This document shows, in pieces, positions 1 to 6,588 of a stretch of DNA of 8,757 bases. The notes beneath the pieces are model-generated. The model was not told the DNA's origin. It saw only the letters and a program-made list of their open reading frames with translations, and did not search any database. The position numbers and the translations under genes are program-made. How positions within the stretch are numbered: the first letter of the stretch is position 1; every line of letters begins with the position of its first letter. The DNA is from Nonomuraea sp. (lineage in GTDB: Bacteria; Actinomycetota; Actinomycetes; Streptosporangiales; Streptosporangiaceae), in the NCBI GenBank assembly GCA_013362835.1, contig JABFVJ010000053.1, positions 1 through 8,757 on the forward strand, read 5' to 3'.

Positions 1-1
1 C

Positions 2-1600
2 AACCGTTCCGGGCCGCTGCTGGCCCAGCCCCGGCTGTGGCACGGCGGCGCGCCCGTGTGGCGGCTGCGGGCCGTGCACGTCGCCTACGCGTTCGGCTCG
101 GTCGGCCTGGCCGTCGCCGCGCCGTTCGCCCGCGCGCCGCTGGGGCTGGCGCTGACCGTGGCCAATGTCGCCGTCCAGCTCGGCGCCGCCGTCCTGGTGA
201 CGTTGCCGGCGATCGCCAGGCGGCTGGATCCGTACGCGGGGGAGGCGGTTCCCGCCTGGCTCACGTCGGCCTGCCGGGTGCTGCGCGCGGCCGGGCCGCT
301 GGTCCTGCTGGCCACGCTCGCGGCGGCCCTGGCCGGGATGTCGCCCGCCATGCCGGGGCGTCAGCTTCCCGGTGTCGGGGTCGGCGCGTTCCAGTTCGCG
401 CTCACGCTCGCGCTCGGCCTGTTCATCCTGATCGCGACCGCCGTCCTCGCCCGCATGGACCGCCCCGCCCGGGCGGGCGACCCGATGGAGGGGCGGGCGC
501 TCGGCGGGATGGCGGCCTGGTTCACGCTCATGGTCGCGGCGGGCAGCGCGAACGTGCTCGCCCTCGGCCTGCTGTTCTGGACCGCCGCCTTCTTCGGCGT
601 GCCCGCCTCGGCCGCCGAGCCGGGGCCGGTCGACCGCAGGCTCTTCCTCGACGACCCGGTCTGGTGGACGGCCGCGCTCGTCCCGCTGCTGGTCGCCGGG
701 TTCCTCGCCGTCGCGGGCGCGTTGTGGCTGATCAGGGGGTCGGCCGCCGCCGCGCTCACGCCGAGGCTGACCCCGTACTACGGCGCCCACGACCGCGACG
801 TGGCAGGAAAGTGGGCGCTGGCCTCGCTCACCGACCGCGCCGGGCTCGTGCTGGCCGTGCTCACCGGCGTCGGCGTGGCCGGGTCGGCGGCCGTCACCGT
901 GATCTACCGGTTCGACCTGTTCGCCCCGATCGGCGGGCTCGCCGGGCTGCTGGCCTCGGTCGGGAGCTGGGCCATGACGGCGATCGTCGTCGGCCTGGTC
1001 CTGCTCGGCCGCCGCACCTACAGCGACACGCGGCTGCGCCGTACGATCGGCATCCTGTGGGACGTCTCGACCTTCTGGCCCCGCGCCATCCACCCGCTCG
1101 CGCCGCCCTGCTACACCGAGCGCGTCATCCCCGAACTGCTCGCCCGGGTCTCCACGCTCACCAGGTCGGGCGGCGACGAGGTGGTGCTGTCGGGCCACAG
1201 CCAGGGCAGCGTGCTCACCGCCGCGCTCGTGCTCCAGATCAGGCCCGAGCTGCGGCCCAGGATCAGGCTGCTCACCCACGGCTCGCCACTGCGCCGCCTG
1301 TACGCCGCCTTCTTCCCCGCCTACTTCGGCACCCCCGGCCTGGCCGCCGTACGCGACGCCGTCGAGTGGACGAACCTCTACCGGCTGAGCGACCCCATCG
1401 GCGGCCCCGTCTTCCGCCGGGTCGACCCCTTCGGCCCCGACCCGGCCGAGGAGGGCGAGCGGACGGTCGACCGGTTCTGCTGGGACCCGCTCCAGCCCGG
1501 CCCCGGCGAGCCGCTGCCCGAAGCGCGCTGGCACTCCGACTACTGGCTCGACCCCGTCTACGAGGAGACCCTGACCCGGCTCGCCGCCGGTCCCCGCTAG
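2..1600 (+). CDS. Polytopic membrane protein with C-terminal alpha/beta-hydrolase (lipase-like) domain, 5' partial
   Basis: The reading frame is open from the first bases of the window, so the N-terminus lies upstream; the GTG at 56 is an internal possibility, not a supported start. Residue numbers below count from that GTG. The first 320 residues are hydrophobic, with about eight transmembrane stretches near 8-25, 29-52, 77-96, 110-132, 153-182, 203-226, 262-285 and 291-318. The C-terminal 190 residues look like a serine hydrolase. A nucleophile elbow VLSGHSQGS places Ser382 in GxSxG, Asp446 in SDPIGG is a plausible acid, and His493 in WHSDYW is a plausible base, in the right order for a triad. 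The hydrolase probably acts at the membrane on a lipid or ester; the substrate is unknown. I do not recognise a named gene. The frame ends at the TAG at 1598-1600, which overlaps the stop codon of the convergent P450 gene. The triad assignment is inferred from motif order only. Confidence 0.85.
   Translation, partial: NRSGPLLAQPRLWHGGAPVWRLRAVHVAYAFGSVGLAVAAPFARAPLGLALTVANVAVQLGAAVLVTLPAIARRLDPYAGEAVPAWLTSACRVLRAAGPLVLLATLAAALAGMSPAMPGRQLPGVGVGAFQFALTLALGLFILIATAVLARMDRPARAGDPMEGRALGGMAAWFTLMVAAGSANVLALGLLFWTAAFFGVPASAAEPGPVDRRLFLDDPVWWTAALVPLLVAGFLAVAGALWLIRGSAAAALTPRLTPYYGAHDRDVAGKWALASLTDRAGLVLAVLTGVGVAGSAAVTVIYRFDLFAPIGGLAGLLASVGSWAMTAIVVGLVLLGRRTYSDTRLRRTIGILWDVSTFWPRAIHPLAPPCYTERVIPELLARVSTLTRSGGDEVVLSGHSQGSVLTAALVLQIRPELRPRIRLLTHGSPLRRLYAAFFPAYFGTPGLAAVRDAVEWTNLYRLSDPIGGPVFRRVDPFGPDPAEEGERTVDRFCWDPLQPGPGEPLPEARWHSDYWLDPVYEETLTRLAAGPR
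1597..1600. other. Shared CTAG: two convergent stop codons in one palindrome
   Basis: TAG on the plus strand (1598-1600) ends the membrane hydrolase. Its reverse-complement TAG on the minus strand (plus-strand CTA, 1597-1599) ends the P450. The coding regions therefore overlap by four bases and no intergenic terminator is possible between them. Any terminator for either gene must lie inside the other gene. Confidence 0.95.
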
Positions 1601-2799
1601 GTGGGCCAGGTCAGGACGAGCCGTTCGGGGGCGCGGTGGATGAGCGTGGGCGCCATGACGACGTCCTCGCGGGCCAGCCGCAGCCCCGGCAGCTCGCGCG
1701 CGAGCAGCTCCAGCGTCACCCGGAGCTGCTCGCGGGCCAGGAACGCGCCGGGACACCCGTGCACGCCGTGGCCGAACGACAGATGACGGGTGCGCGGACG
1801 GGTGATGTCGAAGACGTCGGGCCGCTCGTACACTGCCTCGTCGCGGCCGGCCGAGGCGAACGAGACGAACACCGTCTCGCCCTCGGCCAGGTCGGTGCCG
1901 GCCAGGGTGAGCGGCCTGGTCACGCGACGGCGGAACCCCTGGACGGGAGCCTCGTAGCGGGCGGCCTCCTCGATCGCGGCCGGGATCAGCTCGGCCGGGC
2001 GCTCGCACAGCAGCTCCCACTGGCGGCGGTCGCGCAGCAGGCGGTGCAGGACCGAGCCGAGCAGCGCGGTCGTGGTGAGGTGGCCGGCCAGCATGACGTT
2101 CTCCACGTTCGAGGAGATCTCGTCGCGTTCGGCGGGCGTCGGGTCGCCGGGGGCGAGGGCGCGTACCAGCTCGCCCGTCAGGGTGTCGCGGTCGCCGGAC
2201 CCGGCGGCGTGCGCGGCCAGCAGGCGGCGCAGCGCGGCCACGTCGCGGGCGGCGGCGACCTGCTCGTCCTCGGTCATGGGGGTGAACAGCAGGTCCTCGG
2301 CCCGGCTCCCGCCCCTGATCGCGGCGGGCACGTCGGCCGGGTCCAGGCCCAGCAGGTGGCCGATCACGGCGGCGGGCAGCGGCCTGGCGTAGGCGGACAT
2401 CCACTCGACCTGGCCGGACTTGGCGAAGGAGGCGACCAGGTCGGCGGCCGTGGCCGTGACGAACGGCAGCGCGGCGGCCACCTTGGCGGGGGACAGGCCG
2501 CGGGTCAGCGGCCTGCGGTAACGCTGGTGGGCCTCGCCGTCGCTGCTCAGCACCACGGGCGCGCCGCCGGGCACGCCCGCCAGCTCGGCGAAGGCGCGCG
2601 GGCCGGGGATCACGTCCGGCCGCAGGGCGCCCTTGGAGGAGAAGTCGCCCGGACGGGAGAGCACCTCGCGCACGTCGTCGTGCCTGGCCACCAGCCACGC
2701 GTCCAGCTCCCCGGCGAAGGTCAGGCCGGGGGTGGCGCGGGCGCGGGCGTAGCGGGGATAGGGGTCGCGGTAGAACACCTGTCGATCCACGCGTCCCAT
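1597..2799 (-). CDS. Cytochrome P450 (soluble bacterial type)
   Basis: A 400-residue haem monooxygenase of the usual bacterial length, with no N-terminal membrane anchor (it begins MGRVDRQVFYRDPYPRY). The haem-binding loop matches FGxGxHxCxG exactly (FGHGVHGCPG, residues 342-351), with Cys349 as the thiolate ligand. The K-helix ExxR is E278-A-A-R281. The I-helix oxygen-activation motif reads AGHLTTT (238-244): the catalytic-type Thr242 is present, but the acidic residue usually before it is Leu241. Such enzymes hydroxylate or epoxidise small molecules using electrons from a ferredoxin and its reductase; neither is encoded in the window, so redox partners must come from elsewhere. The substrate cannot be read from sequence. 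The ATG at 2797-2799 gives a typical P450 N-terminus, but I see no good Shine-Dalgarno in front of it. The gene reads away from the AT-rich region at 2829-2876, where its promoter probably lies, and converges on the hydrolase gene, sharing a CTAG stop. Confidence 0.96.
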   Translation of the reverse strand: MGRVDRQVFYRDPYPRYARARATPGLTFAGELDAWLVARHDDVREVLSRPGDFSSKGALRPDVIPGPRAFAELAGVPGGAPVVLSSDGEAHQRYRRPLTRGLSPAKVAAALPFVTATAADLVASFAKSGQVEWMSAYARPLPAAVIGHLLGLDPADVPAAIRGGSRAEDLLFTPMTEDEQVAAARDVAALRRLLAAHAAGSGDRDTLTGELVRALAPGDPTPAERDEISSNVENVMLAGHLTTTALLGSVLHRLLRDRRQWELLCERPAELIPAAIEEAARYEAPVQGFRRRVTRPLTLAGTDLAEGETVFVSFASAGRDEAVYERPDVFDITRPRTRHLSFGHGVHGCPGAFLAREQLRVTLELLARELPGLRLAREDVVMAPTLIHRAPERLVLTWPT

Positions 2800-2884
2800 C
2801 GTCCGGCGAGGGCGCGGATCCCGGCAAGATCTGAAATTTTCTTTTAGTTCACTCCCAAGCCTTGAAAGTTATATCCGCGAGCGA
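2800..2884. promoter_or_regulatory. Divergent intergenic region with AT-rich island
   Basis: This 85-base gap separates the divergent P450 and phosphodiester glycosidase genes. Positions 2829-2876 are strikingly AT-rich against a strongly GC-rich background, as expected for promoters and operators. It contains the odd-centred inverted repeat GAAA-T-TTTC (2833-2841). It also contains two copies of TGAAAnTT, at 2832-2839 and 2863-2870, 31 bases apart, close to three helical turns. These could be sites for one regulator contacting the same DNA face, but no known operator consensus is recognised. No convincing -35/-10 pair was found on the minus strand for the P450 gene. Confidence 0.55.
2848..2875 (+). 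promoter_or_regulatory. Candidate sigma70-type promoter for the phosphodiester glycosidase gene
   Basis: TTCACT (2848-2853, four of six matches to TTGACA) and TATATC (2870-2875, four of six matches to TATAAT) are separated by 16 bases. Transcription would then begin near 2882, almost at the TTG start codon (2885). The mRNA would be leaderless or nearly so, or would have a leader of about 15 bases if GTG 2897 is the true start. The matches are imperfect and were judged by eye. Confidence 0.3.
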
Positions 2885-5800
2885 TTGAGTTCGGTCGTGC
2901 AGACCCTCCGTTTCCTGGCCGCCGCCGCGCTCGTCTTAGGGCCGGTGGCCCTCAGCGCGCCCGCGCAGGCCGATCCCACCCCACCGGCCGAGGACGCGCT
3001 CAAGGCGTCGTCCTATCCGCCGCCGTCCACGCTGATCAGCCAGGCCGCCGCCGGGCAGCCGCGGCTGGAGACGGCCAAGAGGACCCGGCCGGTCGCGCCG
3101 GGCATCTCGCTGACCTCCTTCGACACCTACGACGCGCTCGGCTGGCTGCGCGCGGACGCGGTGACCGCCGACCTCGGCTCGGCCAAGGCCGACTACGTGT
3201 TCTCCGGCGAGGTGACCAAGACCGAGCCGCTGTCGGGCCCGGCCGAGCGCTCCCACGCCGTCGCCGCGGTCAACGGCGACTTCTTCGACATCAACAACTC
3301 CGGGGCCGCGCAGGGCGTCGGCGTCCAGGACGGCTCGCTGGTGCAGTCGCCGGTCGCCGGGCACGACAAGGCGGTCGCGATCACCGGCGACGGCGTCGGC
3401 AAGGTGCTCTCGATGTACTTCGAGGGCAGCGCCACGCCGTCGGGCGGCTCGCCGATCACGCTCACCCAGTTCAACCAGATCGTGCAGAGCGGCGGCGTCG
3501 GGCTGTTCACGCCGCTGTGGGGCTCCTACAACCGGGCCCGCGCCGTCGAGGGCGCCGCGTCCGTCGCCGAGGTCGTGCTCGCCGACGGCGTGGTCACCGA
3601 GGTACGCGCCTCGGCCGGCACCGGGCCGATCCCCGCCGGGACCACGATCCTGCTCGGCCGCGACGCGGGCGCCACGGCTCTGTCGGCGCTCAAGGCCGGC
3701 GACCGCGTGGACGTGAAGTACCAGCCGAAGGCGTCGGACGGCTCCTCGGTCAAGGCGGCCGTCGGCGGCAACTACGTCCTGGTCAAGGACGGCGTCGTGC
3801 AGAACTCCGCCGACCCGGCCGCGCACCCGCGTACGGCGGTGGGCTTCTCGGCCGACGGCAGGAAGATGTACCTGCTGACCGTGGACGGCCGCCAGGCCGA
3901 CAGCCGCGGCGTCACGCTCAACGAGCTGGGCGCCATGATGGCCGACCTCGGCGCGGCGAACGCCCTCAACCTCGACGGCGGCGGCTCCTCCACGATGCTG
4001 GCCCGCGAGCCGGGCTCGGCCGGCGTGCAGGTGGAGAACAGCCCGTCCGACGGCGGCGAGCGCCACGTGCCCAACGGCCTCGCGCTGTACGCGCCCGAGG
4101 GCAGCGGCAAGCTCAAGGGCTTCTGGCTGGAGACCGCGAGCGACCCCGCCAAGGCTCCTGGCGTGGGGCCCGTCGCCGGTGGCCGCCCCGACCGCGTCTT
4201 CCCCGGCCTCACCAGGCGGCTGACCGCCGCCGGTTACGACGAGACGTACGGCCCCGCGGCCGGCACGCCGTCGTGGCGGGCGAACCCGGCCGTCCACGGC
4301 GTGATCAGGAACGGCAGGTTCCACGCCCTCGTGCCCGGCCAGACGACCGTCACCGCCTCGCGCGGCGGCGCCAAGGGCACCATCGGCCTGACCGTGCTCC
4401 AGCCCCTGCGGCGGCTCGGCGCGACCGCCGACCGGCTCGGCATCTCGGGCGCCGACGGCACCGCGACGTTCGGCGTCGTCGGCTACGACCGCAACGGCAA
4501 CTCCGCCCCCATCGAGCCCGACGACCTCAAGCTCGACTACGACAAGAGCCTGCTGGAGGTGACCCCCGCCGAGCACGGCTCCTTCACCGTCAAGGCGCTG
4601 AAGGCCACCGGCTCCGGGCTGATCACCGCCAAGGTCGGCACGATCACCACGGCCGTGCCGGTGACGGTCGGGTTCGAGTCGAAGCCGGTCGCCGACTTCG
4701 AGGACGCGGCCAAGTGGACCTTCGCCGCCGCCCGCGCCACCGGCTCGCTGTCGGCCGCGCCCGGCCAGAGCGGCGGCGGGCTCAAGCTGTCCTACGACTT
4801 CACCACCTCCACCGCCACCCGCGCCGCCTACGCGAGCCCGCCGCAGCAGATCGTGGTGGACGGGCAGCCGCAGGCGTTCGGGTTGTGGATCAACTCCACC
4901 GGCAAGGGGGAGTGGCCCAGCCTGGAGTTCTACGACGCGCTCGGGCAGTCGCAGATCCTGCGCGGGCCGTACCTGACGTGGAGCGGCTGGCAGTACGTCG
5001 AGTTCGCCGTGCCGCCGGGCGTCAACTACCCGCTCAAGCTGCGGCGCTTCTACGTGGCCGAGACCAGGGCCGACGTCAAGTACACCAACGACATCCTCAT
5101 CGACGGGCTGGTGGCCAAGGTGCCGCCGTCGGTCGACGCGCCCGCGGTGCCCAAGGTCGCCGACCCGGTGGTCAGGCCCGACGTGGCCAAGGCGCCGTGG
5201 CGGTTCGCGGTCATGTCGGACGCCCAGTTCGTCGCCAGGAACCCCGACAGCGACATCGTGAAGAACGCCCGCCGTACGCTCCAGGAGATCAAGGCGGCCA
5301 AGCCCGACTTCCTGCTGATCAACGGCGACCTGGTGGACGAGGCGTCGCCGGAGGACTTCGCGCTGGCGAAGAAGATCCTCGACGAGGAGCTGGGAGGAGA
5401 GCTGAAATATCACTACATCCCCGGCAACCATGAGGTCATGGGCGGCAAGATCGACAACTTCAAGGCCGTCTTCGGCGACACGTACGGCACCTTCGACCAC
5501 GACGGCACCCGCTTCGTCACCCTGGACACCTCCCGCCTGAACCTGCGCGGCGGCGGCTACGACCAGGTCGCGATGCTCCGCTCCGAGCTCGACAAGGCCG
5601 CCAAGGACGCCTCCGTCGGCTCGGTCGTGGTCCTGTTCCACGTGCCGCCGCGCGACCCCACGCCGGGCAAGGGCAGCCAGCTCGGCGACCGCAAGGAGGC
5701 GGCGCTGGTGGAAGGCTGGCTGGCCGACTTCCAGCGCGACACCGGCAAGGGCGCGGCCTACATCGGGGCGCACGTGGGCACGTTCAACGCCTCGCACGTG

Positions 5801-6292
5801 GACGCGGTGCCGTACTTCATCAACGGCAACTCGGGCAAGAACCCGGCGACCGCGCCCGACGACGGCGGCTTCACCGGCTGGTCGTTGTGGGGCGTCGACC
5901 CCGTGACACCCGCCGAGGCCGAGCACGTGCGGCGCAACTGGTTCGCCGACGCGCCCGGCTGGATCGGCGCCCAGGTGCGGCCGCACGTGGACGAGCTGAC
6001 GCTGACCGCGCCCGCGACGGTCGCCGTCGGCGTGCCAGCGCCGGTGACGGCCTCGCTCCGGCAGGGCGACCGTACGGTGCCGGCCGCGTACCCGGTCTCG
6101 GTGACGTGGTCGGGCTCGCCCGGCCTGCACGTCGGCACCCGCGCGACGGCCAAGCCGTGGCACGTCGCGGTCCTGGACCCGGCATCGGGCACGCTCACGG
6201 CCCTGCGTACGGGTCAGGTGACGGTCGCGGTCACGGTCAGCGGCGTCACCCGCCAGGCGACGGTCGCCCTCACCGCCAAGGCCGCCGCCTGA
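2885..6292 (+). CDS. Secreted NAGPA-type phosphodiester glycosidase fused to a metallophosphoesterase
   Basis: A 1135-residue multidomain exported protein. Residues 1-29 form a Sec signal peptide: Arg9, a hydrophobic core, and APAQA with likely cleavage before Asp30. Residues about 80-403 are a phosphodiester glycosidase (NAGPA/DUF2233) domain with the signatures NGDFFD (130-135) and NLDGGGSST (362-370). That family cleaves the bond between a sugar and a phosphodiester. Two Ig-like stretches follow (about 459-507 and 510-597), then a jelly-roll, carbohydrate-binding-like module (about 602-747). A calcineurin-like metallophosphoesterase (about 771-1000) has D779, NGD (D815), GNHE (847-850) and H919. 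However, the usual DxH is DAQ, and GHxH is replaced by GAHVG (961-965). A last Ig-like domain ends at 1132. No sorting signal is seen, so release outside the cell is likely. I infer processing of surface or environmental sugar-phosphate polymers. The TTG at 2885 gives a full signal peptide with a weak GCGAG (2877-2881) ahead; GTG 2897 (MQTLRFLAA...) is an equally workable start. Codon 18 is TTA, rare in such genomes. Confidence 0.93.
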   Translation: MSSVVQTLRFLAAAALVLGPVALSAPAQADPTPPAEDALKASSYPPPSTLISQAAAGQPRLETAKRTRPVAPGISLTSFDTYDALGWLRADAVTADLGSAKADYVFSGEVTKTEPLSGPAERSHAVAAVNGDFFDINNSGAAQGVGVQDGSLVQSPVAGHDKAVAITGDGVGKVLSMYFEGSATPSGGSPITLTQFNQIVQSGGVGLFTPLWGSYNRARAVEGAASVAEVVLADGVVTEVRASAGTGPIPAGTTILLGRDAGATALSALKAGDRVDVKYQPKASDGSSVKAAVGGNYVLVKDGVVQNSADPAAHPRTAVGFSADGRKMYLLTVDGRQADSRGVTLNELGAMMADLGAANALNLDGGGSSTMLAREPGSAGVQVENSPSDGGERHVPNGLALYAPEGSGKLKGFWLETASDPAKAPGVGPVAGGRPDRVFPGLTRRLTAAGYDETYGPAAGTPSWRANPAVHGVIRNGRFHALVPGQTTVTASRGGAKGTIGLTVLQPLRRLGATADRLGISGADGTATFGVVGYDRNGNSAPIEPDDLKLDYDKSLLEVTPAEHGSFTVKALKATGSGLITAKVGTITTAVPVTVGFESKPVADFEDAAKWTFAAARATGSLSAAPGQSGGGLKLSYDFTTSTATRAAYASPPQQIVVDGQPQAFGLWINSTGKGEWPSLEFYDALGQSQILRGPYLTWSGWQYVEFAVPPGVNYPLKLRRFYVAETRADVKYTNDILIDGLVAKVPPSVDAPAVPKVADPVVRPDVAKAPWRFAVMSDAQFVARNPDSDIVKNARRTLQEIKAAKPDFLLINGDLVDEASPEDFALAKKILDEELGGELKYHYIPGNHEVMGGKIDNFKAVFGDTYGTFDHDGTRFVTLDTSRLNLRGGGYDQVAMLRSELDKAAKDASVGSVVVLFHVPPRDPTPGKGSQLGDRKEAALVEGWLADFQRDTGKGAAYIGAHVGTFNASHVDAVPYFINGNSGKNPATAPDDGGFTGWSLWGVDPVTPAEAEHVRRNWFADAPGWIGAQVRPHVDELTLTAPATVAVGVPAPVTASLRQGDRTVPAAYPVSVTWSGSPGLHVGTRATAKPWHVAVLDPASGTLTALRTGQVTVAVTVSGVTRQATVALTAKAAA
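2936..2938 (+). promoter_or_regulatory. Single TTA leucine codon at codon 18
   Basis: The leucine at position 18, in the signal-peptide core, is encoded by TTA. I found no other in-frame TTA in the genes of this window. In Streptomyces, TTA codons depend on the bldA tRNA and often lie near the 5' ends of developmentally controlled genes. Extending that control to this organism is an inference. Confidence 0.6.
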
Positions 6293-6304
6293 CGGCCACC
6301 CGCC

Positions 6305-6369
6305 GCCACCGCGCAACGGCCGCGCGCCGCCACTGCGCAACGGTCACCAGTCGCCACAGTGCAACGGCC
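6305..6369. repeat. Three-copy 24-base tandem repeat
   Basis: A 17-base core, GCCACNGYGCAACGGYC, occurs at 6305-6321, 6329-6345 and 6353-6369 at an exact 24-base period. The 7-base segments between the cores are more variable. The array begins 12 bases after the stop codon of the phosphodiester glycosidase gene. Because the period is a multiple of three, the frames crossing it show an 8-residue periodicity without necessarily being translated. The third copy overlaps the 3' end of the candidate minus-strand small ORF. Function unknown; it could be slippage-generated, or a repeated protein or RNA site. Confidence 0.85.
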
Positions 6370-6496
6370 GCGTGCCGGGGCCGGGCGGGGGTCGCGGTGA
6401 GCACGCGGGCCGGCTGAATCGCCGAGGGCCGGGGAGGGACACCTTCCCGGCCCTTTCCGTTGATCCCGGGTGGGTGCCAACAATCTTGCCGCTCAT
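6344..6496 (-). CDS. Candidate 50-residue small protein with strong Shine-Dalgarno
   Basis: On the minus strand, AAAGGAGG (plus-strand 6506-6513), close to the ideal complement of the 16S rRNA 3' end, lies nine bases before ATG 6496-6494. The product begins MSGKIVGTHPGSTERAGKVS and runs 50 residues to the TGA at 6346-6344. It is basic and becomes proline-rich, with two cysteines, and has no signal peptide or transmembrane segment. By my count about 40 of 50 codons end in G or C, less biased than the neighbouring genes. It is transcribed divergently from the debranching-enzyme-like gene and convergently to the phosphodiester glycosidase gene. Against it: its coding region contains the plus-strand terminator hairpin, and its 3' end runs into the 24-base repeats. 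No family is recognised. The support is the ribosome-binding site and spacing. Confidence 0.4.
   Translation of the reverse strand: MSGKIVGTHPGSTERAGKVSLPGPRRFSRPACSPRPPPGPGTRPLHCGDW
6426..6456 (+). terminator. Rho-independent-type terminator after the phosphodiester glycosidase gene
   Basis: GGGCCGGGGAGG (6426-6437) pairs over all 12 positions, with one G-U wobble, with CCTTCCCGGCCC (6442-6453) around the tetraloop GACA. It is followed by TTTCC. It lies 134 bases past the TGA at 6290-6292. The T-run occurs only in the plus orientation, so it fits ending transcription of the 1135-residue gene before the next plus-strand gene. The short T-run is common for actinomycete terminators. Confidence 0.75.
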
Positions 6497-6588
6497 GGGA
6501 TATTTCCTCCTTTGTCCGGATAGCACACATGACGTGCGGGGACTCGCCGGCCACCGCCCGCGCGCGGCCCGGGTACGGGGAAGCGACC

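Noticed and set aside
2511..2530. A TTA on the minus strand inside the P450 gene (plus-strand TAA at 2519-2521).
   Set aside because: It is out of frame: the codons there read CGT TAC CGC, so it is not a leucine codon.
37..2847. A 936-codon plus-strand open frame spanning the hydrolase and P450 genes.
   Set aside because: Its translation is Arg/Gly/Ala low-complexity sequence with no domain. It crosses two well-supported genes in a different frame or strand and arises from high GC.
3517..5433. A 638-codon plus-strand frame inside the phosphodiester glycosidase gene.
   Set aside because: Arg-rich shadow in another frame, with no domain and no ribosome-binding site.
2936..6340. A 1134-codon minus-strand open frame opposite the secreted phosphodiester glycosidase, of almost equal length.
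   Set aside because: It is the mirror of a strongly codon-biased gene. The translation is Arg/Gly/Val-rich without recognisable motifs, while the plus strand encodes clear catalytic signatures.
6305..6369. Possible CRISPR-like array.
   Set aside because: The 24-base period leaves only 7-base intervals between cores, with no spacer-length unique sequence and no cas genes.
6214..6483. A minus-strand ORF with an apparent 8-residue repeat.
   Set aside because: The residue repeat is a direct consequence of the 24-base DNA repeat. It starts at TTG without a ribosome-binding site and runs into the phosphodiester glycosidase coding region.
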